A DNA stretch of 64,000 bases from Kalmusia sp. IMI 367209 (Eukaryota; Ascomycota; Dothideomycetes; Pleosporales; Didymosphaeriaceae), in assembly GCA_027946365.1 (NCBI GenBank), contig JAPEUQ010000007.1, positions 1,302,001-1,366,000 on the forward strand, written 5' to 3'. The notes beneath the pieces are model-generated. The model was not told the origin of the DNA. It did no database searches and saw only the letters and a program-made list of their open reading frames with translations. The translations under genes were made by a program, and so were the position numbers. Positions 34,391 through 45,050 of this stretch are shown piece after piece (within the stretch, counting starts at the first letter, position 1; every line of letters begins with the position of its first letter).

Positions 34391-36330
34391 ATGGCAGCAG
34401 TAGCTGTACCGCTCTCGCCCCAGGTCGTAGACACCATGGCTAACCGTCGCGTTCCTCTCGCAAACCTCCACAATGCCACAAATTCGCCCATGCGCGCAAC
34501 TGCCATCGGCGGCAAGCGTCAGCGCTCCCACGCCAGCGAGCAACGCGATCTTAGCTACGGGCAACCGCCCTCCAAGAAGCTTATTGTCGAAGCCGATGAT
34601 ACAGACGCACGTCGCTCTGGCCTTGTTCGCCGGAGTGGTGCTCCTCCGACAGCTCTTACAAAGAAGTTGGAAGCTGCACGCGAGCACAAGACCATACCTA
34701 GGTCAACCAGACCTGCACGGGCTCCTGAGGTAAATCAGAACATCGAGACCATTCGCAATTGGCAACGGCACTACCGCAAATTGTTTCCCCAATTTGTCTT
34801 CTGGTTCGAGAGTGTTCCCGACGACATCAAGTCTAGGATATCTAGACAGGCACAGATCCTAGGCTCCGTAAGTTTTGCTGGCTTGTTTCACGGCGTACAC
34901 TGCTAACAATATGGCAGCGTGAAGCCAAGTTCTTCTCCCGCGAAGTCACCCATGTCATTACCGCGCGCCCGGTCGGACCAGAATTCGATTCCAGCTCGTC
35001 GTCGACTGCTAAGGGCACCGTTAATCCAGCCCAGCTCGAATCGAAGAGGTCTGTGTTCGACGACGCGCTCCAGAAGACCCATGGAGACATACTACACAAG
35101 GCAAAGGAGCTGGGAATGAAGATATGGGCTATAGACAAGCTCCAGCGCATGATCGATGCCATGTTCAACACGGCTACTGGGGAGGACATTCCGCAATACA
35201 TTGCACGTAATGGGACTGCTACGTTGCAACCAACAGCGCGCCGTGATCTGCAGAAACTGCTGGAGCAGGAAAAGCTGAGTCGTCCCTCGGACCGTGACTA
35301 CTCTGTTGCATCACAGGACATGATCCCGCTTCGCGGCTTCTACATTTACATTCATGATATGGATGAAGTGACACGACCTGTCATGGTTCGAGAGTACTCC
35401 AAGGTAGTGAAGAAAGAAGACGGTAAATGGCCCCAATTCCGGGTCTCGGGCAACTACAAGTGTCCCTTCATTGAGGACAAGGAAGCAGTGCGAAGACAGC
35501 AACATGAGGAGCAGAACGCGCGTCAAGAACGTAGGATCGCGGCTGCCGCTCCGCGTACAAGGGCTGCCACCGCTTTGGAAGAAAAGCGTGCCCTGGGCGA
35601 CAACCCCAACCTCGCTCGCCGAAGTACCGCTCCTACCGTGCCTGTAAGAGAAGAGAATGCCAAGCCGCTCGGAGCACCGAAGGCTCTTCAAACAACACGC
35701 ACAAACCCGGATGGCATACCTCCCATGTTTGGCAGTGCTCAAGCTAGCCTGCGTGCTATGCCACGATTCATTGGGGGCGAACCCGTGGCTTCCGGCCTGC
35801 AACAATCGAACATCACGTCTGCCATCAAATCCCAGATGATCTCGTCTACTGCTGCCGCGCCAGGTGCACGTGCAGGCAATAGTAAAGAAGTCAATCAATT
35901 GAAGCGAAAAGTGCTAGAAAAGAATAGCGCACCTTCAGCGAACAGCTGCCATTCGTCTACCATGAACGATGCGTCTCTAAGGGCAGCTTTGAACCAAGAT
36001 TACTCTCAGCCTCCACGTGCTGCTAAACGCAAAGCCCAGGAAACCCTTGGGCACATTCGCGAGGACACAGACGAAGAGAGGAGACCTCAGAAAGCTGCAG
36101 CTATGCGTCGCAGGAGACCTGTTGAGAAGGAGCTCAAACCTGGCTACTGCGAGAACTGCAGGGAAAAGTTCAATGATTTTGATGAGGTGAGTGTTGTTGT
36201 TGCATGCTATTCGTCGCTTGAGCTAACACGACCTCAGCATGTTGTTTCACGCAAGCACCGCAAATTTGCAGTAACGCCGGACAATTGGACGGAGCTTGAC
36301 CAACTCATCGCCCAGCTCACGCGTGAATAA
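34391..36330 (+). CDS. DBF4: DBF4-like regulatory subunit of Cdc7 kinase (DDK)
   Basis: Three exons: 34391-34867, 34918-36186 and 36238-36330, with GT-AG introns of 50 and 51 nt. The product is 612 aa; the in-frame ATG at 34436 (MANRRVPLANLHN) is an alternative start. Family motifs appear in order: a BRCT-like motif N (NWQRHYRKLFPQFVFWFESV with FSREVTHVITARP), motif M (WPQFRVSGNYKCPFIEDKE), and the C-terminal DBF4 zinc finger formed across the last intron (GYCENCREKFNDFDE|HVVSRKHRKFA). Dbf4 activates Cdc7, which phosphorylates Mcm2-7 to fire replication origins. The middle is basic and disordered. The last intron is 51 nt and open in frame, so retention would insert 17 residues between the Cys and His ligands of the finger. 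Confidence 0.92.
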
Positions 36331-37105
36331 CTTGAAGACGACGAACGCACACGAGACACACTCTGCCTTTAGGCATTCGATCCACGACACGGCATAATAC
36401 GCACGACATAATTCTCTTTTGCCCTCCTATTCTCTTCTCGCAGCCCTCCGGCGCAAGGATCGTTTTCATTTTGCGAATACCCGTTACATAGCATTTCGGC
36501 GACCTGCAGCATTTCTTGAGGCGCATTTTGTTTCCTATACCAGCGCATGGCTTGTTGGTTATTTCCTACAAAGCATGGAACCGATGTTCTCAACGGTGGT
36601 TATGATGCATGAGTCCGTTGTATATACCTACTGCATCTCACTTCCCTTGTGGTCTATCTGGCGATTGTTGTGTGCGCCAGGAGCCGTCTAAGTAGCGTTT
36701 GGCGTTGTATGATTTGCGGATATCCTTTTGTGACGATGTGAAGGCTTGCGGGAGCCCCTACTAGAGGCTAGGACATTTATCGCTATCGTGTTAGGTGTAG
36801 ATACGTATCAATGCGAAAATGGATATCTCGAATCACCTCGCTCACAACGTTGGTCCGAAAGTGAACTACCAGTATAATGTTTGTCGTAAAGGGTTGGTGC
36901 GGGGTTCTGATTGGTCAGGTGCCGGAGATTTAGGGCTCACGACTTCCCTTCCTACTCAAGGCTGCCTTCTCTTTCACACTATCGCCCTCACTCGAATATA
37001 GTGTCAATCTCTCCATTTAACTCCATGCTATAAATCGTAGGATTGGTTTGGAGGGTGAATATTCGCTCCTGATTCATAGTTGCACACCCTACGTTGTCCA
37101 TTAAT
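36331..37105. other. Intergenic region between DBF4 and ATG12
   Basis: 775 bp between two plus-strand genes. It holds the DBF4 3' UTR and the ATG12 promoter. Nothing else was recognised. Confidence 0.5.
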
Positions 37106-37768
37106 ATGTCTCAGTCACCAGATCCACGGTTATCGGACGACGATGACAAGACGGAAGCACCCCTCACCATGGCCGCATCTGTCATTCTGACACAATTACC
37201 TCAGGATGCACGGAAAGCCCTCGAGACGGCAGGCGAGCTGAAGGTCGAGAAAGGTGAGAGTCCCCACTCAGCGAATCCTCCATATTAGACATCAAGTTTT
37301 GAACGCACTTCTCTCTCGCCATTCTTTACACCTCTTTCCATTCTTCCCTTTGATATTTACGAATGGTTTCCATAATCGCGATGCCCCCGATTCGCTTTCT
37401 TCAAGCACCCGCACACCAAGTACGTATATGTGATGGCTAATTTGCATAGTTCGCATCCACCTCACGCCCATCGGGAACGCGCCGCGCCTCACGCAGCTGG
37501 AGTTCCAGATCAAGCAGAACAACCGGTTCGAGGTGATCGTGAGGCAGATACGCAAGCGGCTGAAGGTGCAGCCGCACGAGAGCGTGTTTTGCTACATTGG
37601 AAATGTGTTTTCGCCGGGGTTGGATGAGAGCATCGGGAATCTTTGGAGGGTGAGTACGATGATGTGAAGGAAAGGGACGGGGAATGGGCTAACGGTGTGC
37701 AGTGCTTCAAGCAGGGGCAGAAGGAGGAGCTGTATGTGGGGTATGCGATGTCGCCTGCTTTTGGCTAG
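37106..37768 (+). CDS. ATG12: Ubiquitin-like autophagy protein ATG12
   Basis: Three exons: 37106-37253, 37450-37649 and 37703-37768. The introns are 196 nt (GTGAGA/GCATAG) and 53 nt (GTGAGT/GTGCAG). The product is 137 aa. The first 45 residues are acidic and disordered. The ubiquitin-like fold follows: VRIHLTPIGNAPRL, FEVIVRQIRKRLKV, VFCYIGNVFSPGLDESIGNL and CFKQGQKEELYVGYAMSPAFG. The C-terminal residue is Gly, as needed for activation by Atg7 and conjugation to Atg5. The Atg12-Atg5-Atg16 complex promotes Atg8 lipidation at the growing autophagosome. The first intron is the longest in the window; I saw no extra coding exon inside it. Convergent with PanB, 298 bp apart. Confidence 0.95.
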
Positions 37769-38066
37769 GGGAAATGTAGGGTTAGGAAATTCAAGAGAGG
37801 TATATTTGTGGTTGAAGAAAACTTTCCATTCATGTTCTTGGATACGGAGGCATTGCCATAAGTCGCCAACAGTTGAGTGTTCGTAGGATGAGGAGATTTT
37901 GAGAGAAACTGTTTAAGTGTTTGACGAGGCATTATACTCTAATTATCGAGACTACATGACAAAATATAACATCAAGGCGGGAGCAGTCGCAACTAACTAA
38001 GCGAGGGTATTCAAAACGCTCAACCGCCATTTTGAGCACGGAGTCTTAGCAAGAAAAAGGGACGGT

Positions 38067-39197
38067 CTATGAAGGGACACTGGGCAGCTTGTCGAACACT
38101 TCTTTCCCGGCGCCTTTTCGCTCATGTCCTTCGGCGTTGTGCTCTTCTCGCTTTCCTTGAATTAACCTTTCGAACTCGGAGAATACCTCCTTGGACATCG
38201 GGTAGGTATGTTCAGGGGCCGGATATGCTCGGCTCTTGACCTCGGTCTTGTACTCTTGCATGGCTCTCATAGCTTCCGACCACACGTTGCCGTATTGCTT
38301 GACGAACTTGGGAAGGAAACGTCCAGGCGGGAAGTTGCCCATCATATCAGTCTGCACCAGTACTTGGCCGGAGCAGCCGTTCCCAGCTCCAATACCGATA
38401 GTGGGAACGCGAAGCTTCTTCGTTACTGATGCGGCAATCTCTGCCGGTACTGCTTCGACTACCATGGCATATGCTCCTGCTTCCTGGACAGCTATGGCAT
38501 CCTCGAGCAGGTTGAGTGCCGATGAAGTACTCTTTCCTTGAACCCGGAAACCACCGAGGGCGTTCTGTCGCTGAGGGGTGAGACCAACGTGGGCAAGAAC
38601 AGGGATGCCAGCCGAAGTGATCTTGGAGATTGTAGGGGCCATCTCCTTCCCACCTTCTAGTTTGACAGACTTGACGCGACCCTCCTTGACCATGCGGATT
38701 GCAGAGGCGAGGGCTTGCTCCGGGCTTACTTCGTAAGAGCCCATGGGTAAGTCACCAACCTATCAGACAAGTAAGCATCTGTGGCAGCAAGGTAGGAACC
38801 ATGAAGTATGAAGCCCTACCGTGAAGGCGCCCTTAGTCGCGCGTGCCACAGACCGACAGTGCAGCAGCATCTCCTCCATCAAGACTTCACTGGTATCCTC
38901 CATGCCAAGGGCGACCATAGCCAGACTATCCCCAACCAGGATCATATCCATGCCGGCATGATCAGCGACATGTGCACTCGGAAAGTCGTGGGCGGTGATC
39001 ATAGTAATCGGTTCGTTCTTCCGGTAAAGGCTCTGGAGGGTGTTGATGGTAACGGGCTTGCGGGCATTGGCCGGGGGTGTACCCAACGGAGAGTGTGAGC
39101 TCCACCGGACCTGGATGACAGGTGATATGGTACGCGCGGGCGACGGCGACGACAACGAGGAAGCGGACCGCCCCGCTATCCTCCATGATGTCTTCAT
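38067..39197 (-). CDS. 3-methyl-2-oxobutanoate hydroxymethyltransferase (ketopantoate hydroxymethyltransferase)
   Basis: Two exons: 39197-38820 and 38759-38067. The 60-nt intron (38819-38760) has GTAGGG and TGATAG ends and splits KGAFTVGDLPMGSYEV. The product is 356 aa. The first 40 residues are Arg/Ser-rich without acidic residues, a likely mitochondrial presequence. The enzyme body has the family motifs: MITAHDFPSAHVADHAGMD, ILVGDSLAMVALGM, GDLPMGSYE, VKLEGG, PVLAHVGLTPQ and PTIGIGAGNGCSGQVLV. It uses methylenetetrahydrofolate to convert 2-oxoisovalerate to ketopantoate in pantothenate and coenzyme A synthesis (bacterial PanB, yeast Ecm31). Divergent from UBC8. Confidence 0.95.
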
Positions 39198-40422
39198 AGC
39201 GTTCGTGTTTATGGCGGCACGCGACAGCGCAACGGGGTCGTGGTGGGGTTGAAATTTTCCGACTCGGGGATTTTTGCGATAGCCCGGGAGAGGAGAAGGA
39301 AGCCAGGGTCGTCAGCCATGGTTTGGGCCGAGGGCGGCGCTTTTATTGAAGCTGTGATGGTTTTTGCGCAGTAGGTTTCAGTATACTCGAGCTTTCTGGT
39401 GGAGCGGAAGTACCAAGCGAAGCGAGACCTCGGCCGGTCGGTAGTGGGCAGGGGTCTTGTCTTCGAGCCTTGGCCGTATTTTGGCTCGGCTCTAGGAATC
39501 CTCAGCCTTAGAATTCCACCGTAAAACCCTTGTGAGTTGGATTAGAGCGATCTTAAGCTGAGATGTGTGCAAGACAGGTTATGTATGCAACTGGACGCTG
39601 CTTTGCACGAGGCGAAAGCGGCATGGTGTGGTCCAGCACTACGGGGAGCGACTGCAATGCCGGGATGCTGAAAGACTCCGATGATCAACAAAGAAACCAT
39701 CTCCTGCTATGTTCATCCTAAAGGTATCACACTTTCCCTAGTACAGTCGTGGATTTGGGCAGGACGATTTGGAACTCGAACGACGTTTGCTGGCGATGGT
39801 TGTGGAGTTGAGGGGCGAGTTGGGACGCCATGCTTCGGCGGTCCACGTGCTGTAAATGTCCGAATTGGGCAATCACCTCTTCAACAGCAACGGCTTAAGA
39901 TGACGTCTTTGCCGTGGCTGTCACGCCTTGCTGGTTGACTCAGACCTAAAGCGGACGGGGAGACGCATGACACCGCGGGCGCTGCAGTGGCGCCGACCAC
40001 ATCTCGGCGATTGATGATTAGCCGGGGTGGCAAGCGTGACTACCCGGCCCGGTTTACAGCGTCGTTCCTGGCCAGCCCTGGCCTCTCGTACATCACCTGC
40101 CAGCATCTTTGTCTCTTTATTATTACGACAGCAAGCAGTCTCTTCGCCCGTATCTACACGTAGCAACACTCTTTATAGATCCACAAGCGATACCGCGAAA
40201 GACCCCGCCGGCGAACAACATAGTAGCAAATCAGCCCCGCCATCGACTGCATTGCCCCACCGCCGCCAGCTCGACTGTCGCCGCTCCCCGCGCGAGACGT
40301 TGCTCCAGCACACCCAACACGCCGTACCCACCGTCAGGCTTCTGCGAAGCCCGCCGAAGACCATAATCATAAATATACCCATACCCATAGATACGCAGGC
40401 GAGGTGCCGATAGTCGCCCGCC
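39198..40422. promoter_or_regulatory. Divergent promoter region between ketopantoate hydroxymethyltransferase and UBC8
   Basis: 1.2 kb between outward-reading genes. CACGTG lies at 39844-39849 and a CRE-like TGACGTC at 39901-39907. The last 350 bases before UBC8 are C- and CA-rich, typical of a 5' leader; the open frame there (40027-40413) is read as leader. Confidence 0.4.
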
Positions 40423-41462
40423 ATGAGTAGTCCAAAGAGACGCATCGAGACGGATGTAGGTGATCCCAGAGACAAGGTGCTTCGGTCAAGATGTGGATGA
40501 ATGCTGACGCATGGCCTCTCGTTGCGTGTAGGTCATGAAGTGAGTAACGCCCGCTCTTGAATGTGTGTACTGGTGCTAATGTGTGAATAGGATGTATGTG
40601 AACAACAGCTTGCGCTACCTCGCTCTCTAGCAGTGACTAATACACAGCAGGCTTATGAGTGACTATGAGGTCACGTTGGTCAACGATAATAGTATGCCTT
40701 CCTCTTCCTCTTCTACCCATGTTCTAGCTGACAGTATCCTTAGTGTTCGTTCCGCCGCTAGCCGTCCCATCCTCGATGCGCCGTACAGCCACTGACATAT
40801 ACAAGGCAGGAGTTCTATGTGAGGTTCAAAGGCCCAGAAGAGAGTGCGTTATGTCGAACATTGCATGTGAAGTAGCTGACGCAGGCAGCACCTTTCGCTG
40901 GCGGTCTTTGGAAAATCCACGTCGAGCTACCCGACCAATATCCGTACAAGAGCCCTAGCATCGGCTTCGTAAACCGAATATTCCATCCCAACATCGACGA
41001 GTTGTGAGTCGTATCTCATTCCTTCCTCGTCCAGTGCATCAGCCATTGCGTTGTTGGCTCGCAAGAAGCTGCGGCTAATAATTCTGCAGGTCAGGATCAG
41101 TCTGCTTGGACGTCATCAACCAAACATGGTCACCCATGTACGATATGATCAACATCTTCGAAGTCTTCCTTCCTCAACTCCTCCGTTACCCAAATCCCAC
41201 CGATCCTCTGAACGGAGAAGCAGCCGCTTTGCTGATGAGGGAACCAAAGAGCTACGATGCCAAAGTGAAGGGTATGTCCAAGGTCGACTAGGCATTAGTG
41301 CTCAGGTCTAATTGTGTTGTAGAATATGTGCAAAAGTACGCATCCAAGGACACATCAGAAGACTCGGACAAGGACAACGATGACGATGACGAAATGAGCT
41401 CTGTTGGCAGTTACGAGTCCGGCGACGAAGACGAAGCGGCCGGCAACATGGAAGACATCTAG
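40423..41462 (+). CDS. UBC8: Ubiquitin-conjugating enzyme E2, UBC8/UBE2H type, with microexons
   Basis: The model giving the family protein has nine exons: 40423-40455, 40532-40539, 40591-40593, 40651-40691, 40744, 40806-40843, 40889-41003, 41090-41271 and 41323-41462; product 186 aa. All eight introns (45-86 nt) are GT-AG, most with CTRAY branch sites. Joined residues read IETDVMKMLMSDYEV and [19 protein letters not shown], matching yeast Ubc8 and human UBE2H in length and identity; unspliced reading is out of frame. The active-site Cys (about residue 85) lies in [14 protein letters not shown]. The tail is acidic (Asp/Glu/Ser), as in Ubc8/UBE2H. In yeast, Ubc8 works with the GID/CTLH ligase in glucose-induced degradation of gluconeogenic enzymes. 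A variant exon 5 of 40744-40748 with acceptor 40809 would give MF instead of MQ. Identity is firm; the exact microexon borders are inferred. Confidence 0.9.
40532..40539 (+). other. 8-nt exon 2 of UBC8
   Basis: GTCATGAA between an acceptor (GTGTAG) and a donor (GTGAGT). Encodes V, M and the first two bases of the next Lys codon. The preceding intron has a CTGAC branch site. Confidence 0.7.
40591..40593 (+). other. 3-nt exon 3 of UBC8
   Basis: GAT between an acceptor (GAATAG) and a donor (GTATGT). Both flanking introns (51 and 57 nt) have a CTAAT branch site. Inclusion yields VMKMLMSD, the same length as yeast VMKLLMSD; skipping yields a protein one residue shorter. Confidence 0.6.
40744..40744 (+). 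other. Inferred 1-nt exon 5 of UBC8
   Basis: A single T between an acceptor (CCTTAG) and a donor (GTTCGT). With the A ending exon 4 and the G starting exon 6 it forms the Met codon of NDNMQEF. No single intron over this interval preserves the frame at both ends. A 5-nt alternative exon (40744-40748) is also possible. Confidence 0.55.
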
Positions 41463-42305
41463 GCGACTTTTCTTCGCCCGGCGATTACATAGCCTCTCTT
41501 CTTTATGCGTTTCCTTTTGGTCACAGACTCACTGGGTGGACATTCAAGGCGCATCTTGGCGCTCATTTCACTCACCGGCTGCATCACATATTCCCCAGGT
41601 CATCGGTTTACACATTTGTCAATTTGGATCCTATTCATGACTATCTCTTTCTTGAAATTATACTTTAGGTGACTGTTTAGGGTGGAGGTATCCCCTGGCA
41701 GGTGGGAGTGGATCAGTAGTGCCCGTGCGTGATGGACTCGCGATGGGGTAGCTAAGATGGAGAGGTTGTTCCTGCGCTGTTCATGTAGAAGCGAAGATTG
41801 CATTTCTACTCTATATTGCCTTCTACCATTTTCATGTATGCTCTATTCCATCACGACAGACGCTGGAGTAGCCTAGCCAGTAGCATTCTGCTGCGCTCTA
41901 CGGGCAATTGACTTGTCTACAGTCGTGTCGCAAGTTCATTGTTAGAAACACCTTATGGGTAGAGAATCATTAGCTTGGGCTCCATGCCCGCATGTATGTT
42001 GTTTCTCTATGAGAGTTCAAAGCTCTCACTTCGGCCGTCAAATGCATACAAGGACCTGAGGTTTTGTACAAGGAATGTCATAGGGCTCAATGCTGCCTTT
42101 GACTTCGATCAAGCTCTGAGGAAAGTCGATCAAAGGAAAATAGGTATCTAACATGTTTGATATAATGGTCTACCTCTCACGCCCCGTGTTCCAGATGTCG
42201 TGCGGGGCGTGGGGGCGGACCCACATGACATTGCGGCTGAGCGCTAATTTTGGAGCTGATAGTGCCTTCCCATCCTCAATCTCCTGGGACGAGACTATTA
42301 CCGCG
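41463..42305. other. Intergenic region between UBC8 and the STAND-type gene
   Basis: About 840 bp between two plus-strand genes with no coding-like frame. The frame of the downstream gene is open above its chosen ATG, but the composition there is leader-like. Confidence 0.5.
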
Positions 42306-45050
42306 ATGGCGGATCCTCTGTCCATCACCGCCAGCGTAGTCACCCTCATTCAGGTCTCCATCCAGGTCAGCCTTCTCCTGAGGCAATTTCGCGACGACGT
42401 CAACCTTGCCGACGTTACGCTCACCGGCCTCTACAATGATGTAGAAGGCTTCCAGCGAGTGTTGGAGTCTACGAAGGAAACCTTTGACCAGCACGACATC
42501 AGATCTACGCTCCAAATTACCGGCCATGTTGGAAACCACTGGAAAAATCTTGCCAGATCACTGAAAGATGGGGCAGAAACGCTGCAACACCTGCGCGAGT
42601 TGTTGGACGGCGTAAACAAGAATCGTAGCTTCTTGGAGAGTTCAAGGAAGGCATTGAGGTTACGAGGGGTCAAAGAGCAGATTAAAGGGTATCGAGAGCA
42701 GATTCAGAGCTATCGAGGAGCCCTTCAACTATCATTAAGCACAGTGATACTATGGAACCAGGTCACATTTCAGAAAACCACCGATAGGATACCGGAACGG
42801 ATACTTCCCAATCTAGACAAGCTTTATGATGAATTTCGAAGCTTTGGCACTGTCCTCAACGACAAGATCGAGCAATTGCAAATCGAAGTATCTAGGGACA
42901 GCCAACAACAGTTAGAGCCAGTGCGGCAGATGGACACCAAAAAACAACTAAAGTCCATGCAAAACTTGAGGGACTGTGTTCGTTCCGCTGCTGACGTTGC
43001 CTCTACAGCTTCTACCACTATCAGCGCTGAAGCTAGCGACAATGTTTCTGTCAAGCACGGCTCCGATTTTGGTGACATATTTACAAGTGGACAGGACGAA
43101 ACAGTCTTGCAATGGGTGCAGTCAAATACCATACTGGAAGTTGAGAGTAGTCCCTTAGCAACATCAAATGGACTTGACCTACGCGAGGCTCCTGTATTGG
43201 ATCAGCCAGACAGTGAGTCGGACATTGAAAGTGACGTGAGTTTCACTAGGACTCATCTCATAAAGATAAACTAAGTACTCATCATAATCTTAGGTTGCTC
43301 AAGCTCTCTTAACAGACGGCAAGAAGCGCAAAGAAGGAGGCGATTTGGCAGGAGCAGCACGTCACTTCAGAAATTGCCTATCCAGGCTGCCATCAAATAC
43401 GTCGATTTCCACATCCTCAAGACGTGTTGAGTCAGGCAAGGTATCCAGAGACGAAGTTTTTGAGTTGCTTATTGAAACATACCGCCAACAGGGAGCGTGG
43501 GCGAATGCAAAGGCTGTCGTGCTTGAAAAATTGAAGGCCACTGAACGGCAACTTGGAACGAAAGATAAACGTTATCTACTGGACAATCTCCAGTATGCCG
43601 AGATCTTAATGTACAACAAAGAGAATGTCGAGGCGCACCTACAAGCTCGTAGGTCTTTACGTGGATTCAAGAAGCTTGGAGAACTGGGCCATACCGAGTA
43701 CGAACGATGCTTACAACTACTAATTCACCTAAGCAAAGCAGAAGGGAAGTCAGACGATGAGGAGGGTTATATTGCATTGTTAATCAGTCATCGTGCGCGG
43801 TTGAATGAATCTCTTGCGATGCCCGAAAAAGGCGAAAGTGAGCAACTAATTGCCAACGCGGCCCCCGTCCTGTCATTACGAAAAAAGTCTTCAGCCTTCA
43901 CTCCGTTGTCTTCGCAAATCTCTTCGAACGGAGCTGGAAAACTACAAGAGGGGAGTGCTTCGCCTGGTAAGGAACTTGCACAGCCTGAGGTACATCCGGA
44001 CCCTCAAGGAGCCCGATCTCCCACAGCACACCAAGTACCTACTTTGGTTAATCGAAACGAAGTGTCAGATGCAGTCAAGCGTCAGCCGTACTCTGAAAAA
44101 TATGATGTTGATGAGTATGGCCGTAAGATTCCTTCCGAAGTCAAGATGCAAAGAGTTCGTTCAGTCTCTCCTTCTCCTTACTCGAGGTCGGACCCGCGTA
44201 CGCGCCTCAAGGAAAGACTCGGACTTCAGGAAAAGCCATCATCTACAGCGGAAGAGAGCTCAGAAATTCTGTAGGTTAATTCCCTCATCTGCTTTTTGAA
44301 GGTATTCCCGAGGTGGCCAGCATGATAGTGACATCACAATGGTGTGCAGCTCAGTCGAACTCTCTACTGATACATGAGGAATGCAGGGAGCCATCATTAG
44401 AACCTTTTCTTACCAGCAGGGACAACTACGAAAAAATGTTCCCTTCACTGAAACTTTACGGCCCAAATCCCGACCCTGAAACCACACTCACGAAACCAAT
44501 ATTTCAAGTGAAGGCAACAGTGGATTACACTACGTATATCGAAGGTTATCTGGACTTTAAAATTGGCCAAATCATTTCTGTCGTCAATAACAAAGATCCT
44601 GAATGGTATGGAGGCTACACCGTCGACAAGAACGTGAAACATTTCGGGATGTTTCCAAGTTCTTTGGTCACGAGATATGAGCCAACGCAATTGTTCCCAC
44701 GACCTCCTAAGCCGGAAAGTATCGCACGCAAGTCTGAGAGTGCTTCGGTACCGCCTGTACGTGTGGTACAGTACGGTCACTCTGACCAGCACCGGACCAA
44801 TTCCAGAGGACCAGGTTCCTCAGGTTCATTGATACCAACTGATATAACGGCAGCCATACCCGCCAGTTACTACACAGGGCCAGTTTCCAAAGATACCTCA
44901 GCGAGTGCGTCGAATAGTTCATCGGCAACAAGAATACCTAAAGACAACTTGGTGCCATATATTCCTCCCTCACCTAAATGGAAGAGTGAGCGGAGTTGGT
45001 CAAATTTTCTGTATAACAGTTTCAAAAAGCAGGATCCAGAGAAGCGTTAG
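42306..45050 (+). CDS. Protein with fungal STAND N-terminal domain, TPR-like middle and C-terminal SH3 domain
   Basis: Exon 1 is 42306-43235 and exon 2 starts at 43294; the 58-nt intron is GT-AG. Exon 2 reaches TAG at 44272. A 50-nt GT-AG intron (44271-44320) would instead link it in frame to an SH3 block ending at 45050, giving 878 aa; a further 45-nt intron (44342-44386, with a branch-like CTGAT) may give 863 aa. Residues 1-210 resemble the helical N-terminal domain of fungal STAND/NLR proteins (MADPLSITASVVTLIQVS, FRSFGTVLNDKIEQLQ). After the intron comes a TPR-like stretch (GDLAGAARHFRNCL, LLIETYRQQGAWANAKAVV), then a disordered linker. The SH3 has ATVDYTTY, PEWYGGY and GMFPSSLV. No NACHT/NB-ARC ATPase is present. 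Two adjacent genes remain possible, but only about 50 bp would separate them. Confidence 0.6.
44485..44684 (+). other. SH3 domain coding block
   Basis: Encodes an SH3 fold with an ALYDY-like start (ATVDYTTY), the acidic RT-loop region, the WYGG motif and the GMFPSSLV end. The frame differs from the upstream STAND-domain exon, so a splice or a separate start is required. Confidence 0.75.

Noticed and set aside
40027..40413. 128-codon frame directly upstream of UBC8
   Set aside because: Composition is that of a C-rich fungal 5' leader, it ends just before the UBC8 ATG, and it has no recognisable protein features.
6757..41462. A functional ubiquitin-pathway gene cluster (HECT E3, F-box-like, RING, ATG12, UBC8)
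   Set aside because: The genes are spread over about 35 kb among unrelated genes on both strands with separate promoters; these are common families and proximity is most simply chance.
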